NCBI GenBank assembly: GCA_963715025.1
Contig: CAVQQQ010000010.1
Location: 176,064 to 240,063 of the forward strand
Source of the DNA: DASSJT01 sp963715025
Lineage (GTDB): Bacteria > Actinomycetota > Actinomycetes > Actinomycetales > Dermatophilaceae
DNA: 64,000 nucleotides
Direction of reading: 5' to 3'
Numbering within the stretch: position 1 is the stretch's first letter; each line of letters begins with the position of its first letter. The translations under genes were made by a program, and so were the position numbers. Positions 1 to 7,852 of this stretch are shown here, piece after piece. Below the pieces are notes generated by a model, which saw only the letters and a list, made by a program, of their open reading frames with translations, was not told the DNA's origin and ran no database searches.

Positions 1-326
1 GCCTGCTCGCCGGCCTTGGTGGCGCGAGCGCTCGCAGTGGCCTGGAACTCGTTGGCCGCAGCCTGCAGCTTGGCGGCGCGCTCCTTGGCGGCTGCCTGCA
101 GCTTCGCGGCCTGCTCGGTGGCTGCGGTCGAGACCTTCGACTGCACCGTCGTGAGGTCGAGCTCAGCGCGGGCCTTCTCGAGGTCGGCGCGCGCCTTGTT
201 GGCGCGGGCGCGGGCCTCGCGGGCCTTCTCGACGGCCAGGTCGGTCACGCCGACAGCCGCGAAAACAGGCGTCCGGTCGGAAACCGTCTCGGTAACTGTC
301 TTGCGGATCTCACTGATGCGGGACAT
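1..326 (-). CDS. Heparin-binding hemagglutinin (HBHA)-like protein, 3' end outside window
   Basis: The reading frame starts at the ATG complementary to 324-326 and runs off the left edge, giving about 108 residues. The N-terminus (MSRISEIRKTV) is followed by a segment DLAVEKAREARAR and then a long Ala/Lys/Glu-rich helix with repeats of the type AAKLQAAAKERAAKLQAAA, so a coiled coil is predicted. This resembles mycobacterial HBHA, a surface adhesin whose Lys/Ala-rich tail binds heparan sulfate. The gene directly upstream is an Rv0474-like XRE regulator, the same order as Rv0474-hbhA in Mycobacterium, which supports the call. No signal peptide is seen, as in HBHA. The C-terminal tail cannot be judged because the gene is cut. 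An alternative is a generic stress coiled-coil protein. Confidence 0.6.
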   Translation of the reverse strand, partial: MSRISEIRKTVTETVSDRTPVFAAVGVTDLAVEKAREARARANKARADLEKARAELDLTTVQSKVSTAATEQAAKLQAAAKERAAKLQAAANEFQATASARATKAGEQ

Positions 327-337
327 GGGTACTCCAT

Positions 338-805
338 TCACTTGCTCTTGGGTGTCTGCTTCGGTGCCTTGACGGACCGCGTGGGCTGGCGCGCCGGGCG
401 CTTGCGGCGAGTCCCCTGCTCCTCGACGGATGCGGCCCCCGCAAAGGAGTCGTAGATGTCGAGGAGCGCGGACTTCTGTCGCGCGGTCAGGTGGGGATCG
501 GCGGCGATGGCGTCCCGAGTGGTTGGAGGCGTCTGGTGGTGGTGCGACCGCTGCTCGAGGACCCCCGCATCGAGGATCCCGGCGCGCACGTAGAGCGACT
601 CCGAGGAAACCTCCAGCCCCTTGGCCAGCTGCTGCAGGATCTCGGCGCTCGGCTTCTTGAGCCCGCGCTCGATCTGCGAGAGGTAGGGGTTGGAGACGCC
701 CGCAAGCTCCGACAGCTGACGCAGCGAGAGCCTGGCCGAAAGACGCTGCTCGCGCAGGTATTCGCCCAAACTGCTGCCGAGCTCGTTGAGGGGGTTGCGG
801 GTCAT
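338..805 (-). CDS. XRE-family transcriptional regulator (Rv0474-like)
   Basis: This 155-residue protein has an XRE/Cro-type helix-turn-helix at about residues 15-70 (LGEYLREQRLSARLSLRQL, then SNPYLSQIERG and KPSAEILQQLAKGL). A linker and a basic Lys/Arg/Pro-rich tail follow. The family binds DNA as a dimer, usually near its own promoter. It lies 11 nt upstream of the HBHA-like gene on the same strand, so the two are likely cotranscribed. The Rv0474-hbhA synteny suggests it controls that adhesin-like gene. The ATG at 805 is preceded by a -10 box only 6 nt away, so the transcript probably has no leader. A GGAGGT directly abuts the ATG and is too close to act as a normal ribosome binding site. 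Confidence 0.85.
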   Translation of the reverse strand: MTRNPLNELGSSLGEYLREQRLSARLSLRQLSELAGVSNPYLSQIERGLKKPSAEILQQLAKGLEVSSESLYVRAGILDAGVLEQRSHHHQTPPTTRDAIAADPHLTARQKSALLDIYDSFAGAASVEEQGTRRKRPARQPTRSVKAPKQTPKSK

Positions 806-811
806 ACCTCC

Positions 812-841
812 ATTATGCTTGCTCTAGTTAGCAAAATGCAA
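812..841 (-). promoter_or_regulatory. Promoter and inverted repeat upstream of the XRE gene
   Basis: Reading the minus strand, TTGCAT (841-836) and CATAAT (817-812) are separated by 18 nt, a good -35/-10 pair. The -10 lies 6 nt from the start codon, predicting a leaderless mRNA. Between the two boxes is the inverted repeat TTGCT-N6-AGCAA (about 820-835), a plausible operator for autoregulation by the XRE protein. Confidence 0.6.
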
Positions 842-1157
842 ACTGCGGCAAGCGTGATACGTCTCACATCCCAGCCTTGAGCGTATGCCGCCCGATCCGG
901 TGCGTCGTCGCTGGCCTTCGGGGGCGCCCGCCGCCGAGTGTTGGAGTCGAGACCGGCCACCCGATGGTCGGTTCCGTCGGGAGGGACGAACGTCCCTAGC
1001 CCGGACAACCGCTGCGTGGTCAAGTGCCGATGGATGTCACGGAATAATCACGGTCCCGCAGTTAGGAGTGGGACCGAAGCGGAGCGTGGCACGATCCGAA
1101 GCAGCGGGGCTGGGTCCCCGTCCGGTGCGGGGTATCAACCCGCAGGAAGGACTTCTC
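842..1157. other. Intergenic region of about 315 nt
   Basis: This stretch separates the XRE gene from the sugar ABC operon. Long open frames here are GC-driven and show no protein family. One copy of the abundant heptamer GTATGCC lies at 883-889. GCAGGAAGG at about 1142-1150 is the ribosome binding site of the next gene. I see no other defined element. Confidence 0.5.
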
Positions 1158-2379
1158 ATGGTAGTGACACGAAAGTCTCTGGCACCCGCAAGCATCTTGC
1201 TCGTTGCGGGTCTTGCTTTGTCGGCGTGCGGAACTTCCTCCGACGGTGGGGGAACGTCAACGTCATCGTCGGCGTCCGCATCGGTGCCGCAGATCGACGC
1301 GGCGGCCTTCACCGCCGACTTCTCGCTGATGAAGCAGCTGGCTCGGACTCGCGTCTCAGGGCAAGGGCAAGATCGGCGTCCTGCTGCCCGACACGACGAC
1401 GTCGACCCGCTACGTCCAGTACGACGCTCCGTACCTCACGCAGGCGTTCGAGGCGGCCGGGCTGTCGTCCGACCAGTTCACGATCCAGAACGCGCAGGGC
1501 AGCGCCTCGACCATGCAGACGCAGGCCGACGCGATGATCAGCGGTGGCGCGACCGTTCTCCTGGTCGACCCGCTCGACCCGGGCTCCGGCGCTGCCATCG
1601 AGTCGAAGGCCGAGGCGGCCGGTGCGAAGGTCATCGACTACGACCGCCTGGTGACCGGCGGCCCGGCCGACCGGTACTACGTCAGCTTCGACAACGTGAA
1701 GGTCGGCGAGCTGATCGGGCAGGGCGAGGTGGACTGCATCACCGCTTGGAACGTGTCGAAGCCGAACATCCTGATCATGAACGGCGACCCGACGCGACAA
1801 CAACGCGAAGCTGTTCGCCCAGGGCTACCACTCGGTGCTCGACCCGAAGTTCGACTGACGGGACGCTACGTCAAGGTCGGCGAGCCGGCTGGCACCTGGA
1901 CGCCGTCGGTCGCGGCCACCACGTTCCAGCAGCAGTGGACTGCGCACACGAACATCAACGCGGTGGTGACGCCGAACGACGACAACGCCAACGCCGTCAT
2001 CTCGGTGCTGAAGTCGAACAAGATCCCAGCGAAGACGTTCCCGACCACGGGTCAGGACGCGTCGCTGCCCGGCCTGCAGAACATCCTCACGGGCTACCAG
2101 TGCGGCACGGTCTACAAGCCGATCTACCTCGAGGCCCAGGCCGCAGCTGCGCTGGCCCTGTTCCTGCGGGCAGGGGTCGACGCCGCCCACGACCCTGGTC
2201 AACGCGAAGACGACGGACACGCAAGATCGGCAAGGACATCGCGTCCGTCTACACCACGCCGATCTGGGTGACCTCGGAGAACATGAACAGACACCGTCGT
2301 GAAGGACGGCGCGGTCACCAAGGACAAGCTGTGCGCCGGCAATGTTGCGAGCGCCTGCACGGCAGCCGGGATCAGCTAG
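1158..2379 (+). pseudogene. Sugar ABC transporter substrate-binding lipoprotein (XylF-type), frameshifted
   Basis: Translation begins with an ATG after GCAGGAAGG and a clear lipoprotein signal (ILLVAGLALSACG). It continues in pieces across all three frames: KQLA (frame of 1158), GSDSRL (second frame), then GKGKIGVLLPDTTTSTRY onward from about 1360. Further shifts are near 1793, 1856, 2168, 2225 and 2290. The final piece ends in ACTAAGIS and a TAG at 2377-2379. When joined, the pieces give a periplasmic-binding-protein fold of the D-xylose/ribose type (XylF-like), including LLVDPLDPGSGAAIESKAEAAG-like sequence and the VISVLKSNKIP segment. The gene is followed by an ATPase and a permease in the xylFGH order. 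Either it is a decaying pseudogene or this part of the assembly has base-insertion/deletion errors. The protein sequence between shifts is well conserved. Confidence 0.75.
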
Positions 2380-2482
2380 CCCGGAATCTCGGCCGTGGCC
2401 GGGCCGCTCATGCGGCCCGGCCACGGCCACGACCACACAGATGGATGCGCGACGCTAGGAGCAGGAGGACACCACGGACCAG

Positions 2483-3300
2483 GTGAGCCCGAGCGCCGAG
2501 GGCAGATCGGCGACCGCCTCGTCGGACGAGGCGGGCGAGCCGCTGCTTCGGCTGCGGGGCATCAGCAAGAACTTCGGCCCGGTGCGGGCCCTCACCGACG
2601 TCGATCTCGACATCCCGGCGGGGCAGGTCACCGCACTGGCGGGCGACAACGGTGCGGGGAAGTCCGTCCTGATCAAGTGCATCGCCGGCATCCATGCGCC
2701 CGACCTCGGGCGAGATCTGGTGGGACGGCGAACCGGTCCACATCCACACGCCGCGCGACGCCGCCGCGCTCGGCATCGAGACCGTCTACCAGGACCTCGC
2801 CCTGTGCGACAACCTCGACATCGTCGCAGAACATGTTCCTGGGCCGGGAGCGAACCCGTCGGATGGCCCTCGACGAGGAGTCCATGGAGCACTCCGCGCT
2901 GGAGACCCTCAAGAGCCTGGCGGTGACCAGCGTACGGTCGATCCGGCAGCCGGTCGCCTCGCTGTCCGGCGGGCAGCGGCAGTCGGTTGCGATCGCCAAG
3001 GCCGTGCTGTGGAACTCCAAGCTGGTGATCATGGACGAGCCGACCGCCGCCCTCGGCGTGGCCCAGACCGCGATGGTGCTGGAGCTCGTGCGCAGGCTGG
3101 CCGACCGCGGGGTGGCCGTCCTGATCGTCTCGCACAACATGAACGACGTGTTCCAGGTCGCCGACCGGATCGCGGTGCTCCACCTCGGCAAGATGGTCGC
3201 AGTACGTCCGATCGAAGAGCTCGACCGCCAGATCGTGGTCGACCTCATGACGACGGGCGAGTCCACGCGGGTCGCGCAGCCGCGCCCGGATCGGGAGTAG
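2483..3300 (+). pseudogene. Sugar ABC transporter ATP-binding protein (XylG/FrcA-type), frameshifted
   Basis: This is a single nucleotide-binding domain of about 270 residues. Motifs are a Walker A (GDNGAGKS, near 2646), a signature LSGGQRQ (near 2962) and a Walker B with the catalytic Glu (VIMDEPTAAL, near 3026). An H-loop is in IVSHNMNDVF. The frame breaks at about 2702 (after GIHAP) and again at about 2830 (after LDIV). Each break is explained by one extra base and the product resumes as expected (SGEIWWDGEP, then QNMFLGRER). Start GTG 2483 is a choice; the GGAGG at 2465-2469 could serve a nearby alternative. It would energise uptake of the sugar bound by the upstream lipoprotein through the downstream permease. 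Confidence 0.75.
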
Positions 3301-3303
3301 ACG

Positions 3304-4572
3304 ATGGCGAAGCTCGACGAGGCCCCAAGCGTCGCCCGAGGAGGCCCAGCCGGCCGCGCTCGCACGACCGACCACGGCCGGTTACCGTGCGGTGCCTCGA
3401 ACTCGCTCGCCAGGATCAGGGGTGGCGACACCGGGGTGCTGCCGGTCATCGCCGGCCTGCTCCTCGTCTCGATCCTGTTCCAGTCGCTGAACGGCAACTT
3501 CCTGACCGCGGGCAACCTGGTCAACCTGCTCGTGCAGGCGGCGGTGTTCAGCATCCTGGCCATGGGGCAGGTGTTCGCCCTGCTCCTCGGCGAGATCGAC
3601 CTGTCGATCGGCTTCGTCGCCGGGCTCAGCGCGGTCATCATGGCGGAGCGGGTCCAGCCGACCGTCGGCTGGCCCTGGTGGCTGGCGATCCTCGCTGCGT
3701 TGGCCGTGTGCGCGGCAATCGGAGCCCTCCAGGGCAGCCTGATCACGCGGCTCGGCCTGCCGTCGTTCGTGGTCACGCTGGCTGGGCTGCTGTTCTGGCA
3801 GGGCGTCATGCTGATGATCCTGGGCAGCGGCGGCTCGATCCTGATCCAGGACCAGACCATCAACGACATCTCGAGCGGCAACCTGTCCCGGATCGGCGGG
3901 TGGGTCGTGATGCTGGTGATCGTCGGCGTGTTCGCGGTCTACACCTGGCGCGGCGACGCGCGCCGGCGCGACGCCGGGCTCACGGCACCCCCAGCGACGC
4001 TCACCCTCGTCAAGATCCTGCTGTCCCTCGTGGGGGGCGTGGCGCTCGTCCTGCTCTGCAACGCCAACCGCGGCATCCTCCGCCCGGTCTACGGCGTGCC
4101 CTGGGTGGTCCTGCTGGTCTTCGGGGTCCTCGCCGTCTGGACGTTCGTGCTGGGCCGCACCCGGTTCGGCCGGTACATCTACGCGATCGGCGGCAACGCG
4201 GAGGCCGCCCGGCGGGCCGGCGTCAGCCTGGCCCGGATCCGGACCCTCGCCTTCGTCCTCGCATCGTTCACCGCGGGCATCGCCGGGGTCGTCTACGCGT
4301 CTCGCCTGCGGTCGATCTCCACGGCCATCGATGGCGGCACCCTCGTGCTCTATGCCGTCGCCGCCGCGGTGATCGGCGGCACCAGCCTCTTCGGCGGCCG
4401 GGGCAAGGCGATGCACGGCGTCCTCGGCGGCATCGTCATCGCGGCGATCGACAACGGCATGGGCCTGCTGGGCTTCAGCGCGGCCAGCAAGTACATGGTC
4501 ACCGCCGCCGTGCTGATCATCGCCGTGACGATCGACGCTGTCGCCCGACGCAACCGACCGGTAGGCCTGTAA
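3304..4572 (+). CDS. Sugar ABC transporter permease (XylH-type)
   Basis: This 422-residue membrane protein has about ten hydrophobic segments. It carries the hallmark of the ribose/xylose permease family near residues 95-105 (LGEIDLSIG) and the later ALRAG-like loop (GGNAEAARRAGV). It would form the inner-membrane channel of a XylFGH-type importer with the two upstream genes, 3 nt after the ATPase stop. The main body is intact. The first 40 residues look wrong in this frame: the second frame from about 3335 to 3390 reads APEEAQPAALARPTTAGYR, then the main frame resumes with ASNSLARIRGG. Two compensating indels therefore probably alter the N-terminus, continuing the damage seen in the two upstream genes. 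Function is questionable if the partners are truly broken. Confidence 0.8.
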   Translation: MAKLDEAPSVARGGPAGRARTTDHGRLPCGASNSLARIRGGDTGVLPVIAGLLLVSILFQSLNGNFLTAGNLVNLLVQAAVFSILAMGQVFALLLGEIDLSIGFVAGLSAVIMAERVQPTVGWPWWLAILAALAVCAAIGALQGSLITRLGLPSFVVTLAGLLFWQGVMLMILGSGGSILIQDQTINDISSGNLSRIGGWVVMLVIVGVFAVYTWRGDARRRDAGLTAPPATLTLVKILLSLVGGVALVLLCNANRGILRPVYGVPWVVLLVFGVLAVWTFVLGRTRFGRYIYAIGGNAEAARRAGVSLARIRTLAFVLASFTAGIAGVVYASRLRSISTAIDGGTLVLYAVAAAVIGGTSLFGGRGKAMHGVLGGIVIAAIDNGMGLLGFSAASKYMVTAAVLIIAVTIDAVARRNRPVGL

Positions 4573-4595
4573 CGCCGCGGCGGTCGGCGCCCAAG

Positions 4596-4790
4596 CGGAT
4601 CAGCGGTCCGGTCGGTCAACGGACGGGCCCGAAGTCCGAGCACGACGTCAGCGAGAACCGCCAGGCCTCCACGTCGCTGTTCCGCGCGGACGGCCGGGCC
4701 GGGGTGCTGCGTGGCTGGCTGGAGCGCCGGGCCGTGATTGCGGTGATCGGTGACGGCGCGCTGAGTGTGGGCTTTGTGTGGCCAGGACCC
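4596..4790 (+). pseudogene. Fragment of 1-deoxy-D-xylulose-5-phosphate synthase (dxs)
   Basis: One frame of about 60 residues contains KSEHDVSENRQASTSLFRAD followed by AVIAVIGDGALSVGF. These match the thiamine-diphosphate-binding region of DXS, where SEHD, the ENSHASTSLS-type segment and VIGDGALTGGM occur in the same order and spacing. The GDG of the cofactor motif is kept, but the match stops abruptly at about 4790 and no further DXS sequence is visible on either side. It is therefore a remnant, lying 24 nt after the xylose-type permease. Family knowledge: DXS makes the first isoprenoid precursor of the MEP pathway; this piece cannot do so. Confidence 0.6.
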
Positions 4791-4853
4791 CACCAACTCA
4801 ACACATCAACGGCCGTGGCGCCCCTTCGCGGCGGGCCGCATGCCAGATCGGGA

Positions 4854-5375
4854 TCAGACCGGGGTCGCGACCCCTGCGCCGACGCTAGCGCCGTACCGCA
4901 GCGAGATGTCGTTGCAGGCCTCGCACGTCTCCTCGGGAACGACGCCAGCGCGCATGAGCAGGCCGAAGGCGAAACAGCCGGCGCAGAAGCCGACCACGGA
5001 CTCCAGCAGGGCGAACACCAGCAGCACCGAGATCAGGACCGTCGCGAGTTCCCCGGCACCGAAGGCGAGCGCACCCGTGGCTGCGGTGGCCGTGAACACC
5101 AGGCCGATCGACTGGGCGAACCGCTTGGGTGGCCCCGGGACGAGCTTCGCAGGACCCAGGCGCGGAGCGACCACACGCGTGGCGAGCTGCCCGAGTGGGC
5201 TCAGCTTCGGGCCGCTGAGCACGCGGGCGAGGAAGCCCGTGGCCATGAGCGCGATCAGCCAGTGCCACCCGGTGGCCAGGACGACGATCGCCAGGGTCGC
5301 CACGCCGCCCGCAACGACGCGAGCGGCCTTCTCGTTGACTGGGTTGGGGAAGCTCAGGAACGCCGACCGCTGCAT
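4854..5375 (-). CDS. DUF4395 family membrane protein
   Basis: This 173-residue protein has four or more hydrophobic segments and the DUF4395 start FPNPVNEKAARVVAGGVA. Later blocks include FLARVLSGPKLSPLGQLA, and a Cys-containing helix FCAGCFAFGL. A CxxC-like pair ETCEAC is near the C-terminus. DUF4395 proteins are integral membrane proteins of unknown function, often near rhodanese or thioredoxin genes. No such neighbour is visible here; the flanking genes are a dxs remnant and a BKACE. A perfect inverted repeat overlaps the start codon (see 5372-5390), so expression may be repressible. The cysteine pairs would fit a redox or thiol-related role, which is inference only. Confidence 0.8.
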   Translation of the reverse strand: MQRSAFLSFPNPVNEKAARVVAGGVATLAIVVLATGWHWLIALMATGFLARVLSGPKLSPLGQLATRVVAPRLGPAKLVPGPPKRFAQSIGLVFTATAATGALAFGAGELATVLISVLLVFALLESVVGFCAGCFAFGLLMRAGVVPEETCEACNDISLRYGASVGAGVATPV

Positions 5376-5390
5376 AACGTCATGTTATGC
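5372..5390 (-). promoter_or_regulatory. Inverted repeat overlapping the DUF4395 start codon
   Basis: GCATAAC-GTCAT-GTTATGC is a perfect 7-bp inverted repeat with a 5-bp centre. It contains the ATG of the DUF4395 gene (5373-5375) and a candidate -10 (TAACAT, 5387-5382) placed 6 nt before it. A repressor bound here would cover both the promoter and the start. The cognate regulator is not evident nearby. Confidence 0.5.
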
Positions 5391-5451
5391 GATACATAAG
5401 GTGGACGCATAGCCCGTCTCACCAGGCGACCCACCACCCACGGCTGACAGG

Positions 5452-6306
5452 TCAGGACGGGGCGACGTGGACAGCGGGACGGCGGTCCTTGACGGCCAGG
5501 AGCTCGCGCGCCTCGGCCGTCGACATGGCGGGGCGCTGCATGACGTCAGCCAGGTGGGCCGCTCGCTCGACAAGCTCGCGGTTGTGCTGCACCTGCTGAC
5601 CGCGGGCAAAGACCACGTTGTCCTCCATGCCCACTCGCAGGTGCCCGCCAGCCGCGAGCGCCGTCGCCATGATCGGCAGGTGCGTGCGGCCGATGCCTGT
5701 CGCCGACCACGACGTCACCTCCTGCGGGAGGAGCTGGACCGCAGCCATGAGCGCCTCGGGCCTCCCCGGCATACCCCCGGGCACTCCGGTCACGAAGTCG
5801 ACGTGCACCTTTCCCCCGAACGGGAGTCCGTAGGTGTCGAGGAGCCGGCGCAGGGCGTGGACGTGCCCGAGGTCGAACAGCTCGAACTCCGGAACGACCT
5901 CGCGCTCCTGTGCCTGGACGTAGAGCTGTCCCATGAAAGGCCACGGGTTGAGGAAGACGTCGTCGCCGAAGTTGGTGGTACCGCACGTGAGGCTGCACGA
6001 GTCGGGCTCGGCGTCGAGCACCGTGAGCCGCTGCTCGAGGGGGTCATGCACACTGCCACCGGTCGACAGCTGCACGATGAGGTCGGTCTGCTCCCGCACG
6101 GCGTCGACCGCGGCCTTGAGGTAGCCCCCGTCCAGGGTGGGCTTATGGGCGGCGTCGCGGATGTGCAGGTGGATCAGGGAAGCGCCGGCTGCCTCGCAGG
6201 ACGCCGCAGTCTCGACGACCTCCTCGAGCGTCGTGGGAAGCTGGGGGAAGTCGGCCTTGTCGAGCTCGGCGCCCGTGGGCGCGACGGTGATGAGGGTGGA
6301 CGGCAT
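5452..6306 (-). CDS. BKACE (DUF849) beta-keto acid cleavage enzyme
   Basis: This 284-residue TIM-barrel protein belongs to the BKACE family (3-keto-5-aminohexanoate cleavage enzyme Kce is the founder). These enzymes use Zn2+ to condense a beta-keto acid with acetyl-CoA, giving a CoA ester and acetoacetate. The metal-binding HLH is in LIHLHIRD (about residue 47). The usual C-terminal RVGMEDNVVFARG motif, carrying a further Zn ligand, is at about residue 225. The substrate cannot be read from sequence because family members vary (aminohexanoate, carnitine-derived, beta-ketoadipate). It lies 32 nt downstream of ygfZ on the same strand, so it may be cotranscribed with it. A CATGAT six nt before the ATG could be its own leaderless promoter. 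Confidence 0.85.
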   Translation of the reverse strand: MPSTLITVAPTGAELDKADFPQLPTTLEEVVETAASCEAAGASLIHLHIRDAAHKPTLDGGYLKAAVDAVREQTDLIVQLSTGGSVHDPLEQRLTVLDAEPDSCSLTCGTTNFGDDVFLNPWPFMGQLYVQAQEREVVPEFELFDLGHVHALRRLLDTYGLPFGGKVHVDFVTGVPGGMPGRPEALMAAVQLLPQEVTSWSATGIGRTHLPIMATALAAGGHLRVGMEDNVVFARGQQVQHNRELVERAAHLADVMQRPAMSTAEARELLAVKDRRPAVHVAPS

Positions 6307-6338
6307 TGCGCCATCATGGCAGAAGGTCTTGCGGCCGA

Positions 6339-7361
6339 TCAGGGCGCGACGATGACAGTTTGCGCAGCAGCTAGCCCATCGACCACAAGATCGACGTCAA
6401 CCGGGATATTGCGCTTCACGATCGCCAGAGCGATGGGCCCGTCTTCCCAGTGCCGCGCGACCGACGTGAGGTGCCCCACGGCGCGCTCTCCCAGGACCAC
6501 CTCGCTGCCGCGGTCGGGGAGCAGGTGCGAGGACCCGTCGACGTGGAGGAAGACCAGGCGCCTCGGCGGCCGGCCCAGGTTGTGGACGCGCGCGATCGTC
6601 TCCTGCCCGCGGTAGCAGCCCTTGTGCAGGTGGACGGCCGTGCGGAGCCAGTCGACCTCGTGGGCGAGCGTGCGGTGATCGGTCTCGAAGCCCAACCGGG
6701 GACGCCACGCGGCCACCCGCAGGGCCTCCGCAGCCCACGTGCCGGCGAGCGCCCGGTCGCCAACCGCCTCCGCCAGCGACCCGCGCGGGACGATGAGCTC
6801 GCGCCAGCGGCGCCCCTCGCCCGGATGGTCCTCAACCGGCCCGTATGCCGCCGTGTCACCCACGAGCGCGGGCCACGAGTCGCGCCACGCCAGGGGTTCG
6901 CCGGGGAGCGACTCCGCATCGGAGGTCTCGCCGAGGACGGCCCATTCGGTGCTGACCTCGGCGACCTCGACGCGAAGCATGAAGCGCATCGAGTCCAGCC
7001 AGGCTCGCAGGGAATCGGCGGTTCCAGGCTCGACGGTGATCCAGGTCGTGTCGCCATCGTCGACCACATGCAGAGCGTGCTCTATGTGCCCCTTCGGGCT
7101 GAGCACGAGGGACTCGACCGAGGTGCGCGGGGCGAGCCCGGCGAGCTGCTGGGTCGTCATGGAGTGGAGCCAGCTCAGGCGGTCGGGGCCGGACACCGTG
7201 ATCACGCCGCGATGGGAGAGGTCGACGACGGCCAGCCCCTCGGCGAGGAGGCGCTGCTCGCGGAGCGGGTCGCCGTAATGGGCGGCAACGCCAGCGTCGG
7301 CGCCCTCCGCCTCGACGGCGCCGCGGCGGCCCAAGAGCTCGGACGTGGTCGTCGCGGTCAC
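6339..7361 (-). CDS. ygfZ: Folate-binding protein YgfZ
   Basis: This is a GcvT-related folate-binding protein of about 340 residues. The family helps maintain or repair certain iron-sulfur enzymes. The diagnostic motif KGCYRGQE, with its conserved cysteine, is at about residue 240, and the N-terminal domain has DLSHRGVITVSGPDRLSWLHSM. An ATG at 7385 is possible, but the GTG at 7361 overlaps the stop codon of the upstream nur gene in a GTGA, typical of translational coupling, so I prefer it. The pairing of ygfZ with a Fur-family gene recurs in actinobacteria. The BKACE gene follows after 32 nt. One GTATGCC heptamer falls inside the gene at 6843. Confidence 0.88.
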   Translation of the reverse strand: MTATTTSELLGRRGAVEAEGADAGVAAHYGDPLREQRLLAEGLAVVDLSHRGVITVSGPDRLSWLHSMTTQQLAGLAPRTSVESLVLSPKGHIEHALHVVDDGDTTWITVEPGTADSLRAWLDSMRFMLRVEVAEVSTEWAVLGETSDAESLPGEPLAWRDSWPALVGDTAAYGPVEDHPGEGRRWRELIVPRGSLAEAVGDRALAGTWAAEALRVAAWRPRLGFETDHRTLAHEVDWLRTAVHLHKGCYRGQETIARVHNLGRPPRRLVFLHVDGSSHLLPDRGSEVVLGERAVGHLTSVARHWEDGPIALAIVKRNIPVDVDLVVDGLAAAQTVIVAP

Positions 7362-7780
7362 CGGCTCGCCGCGCATTCCCGGCACCAGCCGTGCACTGCC
7401 ATATGTGTCACCTCAGCAACAAACCCGGTGGAGTCGAGAACATTCCCGACGAAGCTGTCTGCGAGCGCAGGGTCACACTCGTCCACCCGGCCGCACTCAC
7501 GGCATACCAAATGAACGTGGTCGGCGTGCTCGGCCAGGTGGTAGGCGGGCGCGCCGTGGTCAAGGTGGGTGTGGCCCACGATACCCAGGGCCTCGAGGGC
7601 GTCGATGGTGCGGTAGACCGTCGAGACGGCGAGCGGAGGCCCGCCGTCAGCGGCGACCTGCTCGGCGATGCGCTCCGGGGTGGCGTGCTCCAGCGAGGAC
7701 ACCGCGTCGAGCACCCGTTGGCGCTGCGGGGTCATGCGCTTGCCCTCAGCGCGCAGCCGGCCTGCGAGGTCAGATGGCAC
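7358..7780 (-). CDS. nur: Fur-family regulator, probably the nickel regulator Nur
   Basis: This 140-residue Fur-family repressor has a winged helix (MTPQRQRVLDAV, STVYRTIDALEALGIV) and a dimerisation half with metal sites. It resembles Streptomyces Nur closely: LEHATP early, then HTHLDHGAPAYHLAEHADHVHLVCRECG (residues about 76-103, described in two parts: HTHLDHGAPAYHL and HVHLVCRECG), and a final WCREC. The three clustered histidine groups fit Nur metal sites. In Streptomyces, Nur with Ni2+ represses nickel uptake and a superoxide dismutase. A matching box (TTGCAA-N5-TTGCAA) sits before the nickel permease at 41.8 kb, which supports this identity over Zur or CatR. GTG 7780 is preceded by TACAGT with a 6-nt gap, suggesting a leaderless mRNA; it overlaps ygfZ by 4 nt. 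Confidence 0.75.
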   Translation of the reverse strand: MPSDLAGRLRAEGKRMTPQRQRVLDAVSSLEHATPERIAEQVAADGGPPLAVSTVYRTIDALEALGIVGHTHLDHGAPAYHLAEHADHVHLVCRECGRVDECDPALADSFVGNVLDSTGFVAEVTHMAVHGWCRECAASR

Positions 7781-7852
7781 GTCCCCACTGTATTCGTCAC
7801 GATTCGGCGCGACCGAGACATCCCTGACGCATTCCCTGCCTAGACTGTCCCG

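Noticed and set aside
16..372. Plus-strand ORF at the left edge
   Set aside because: It is antisense to the HBHA-like gene, whose Ala/Lys/Glu coiled-coil translation is convincing.
885..2486. A 533-residue plus-strand open frame across the XylF-type region
   Set aside because: It only stays open because of GC bias; real binding-protein sequence hops among three frames, and most of this frame is Arg/Pro/Gly shadow translation.
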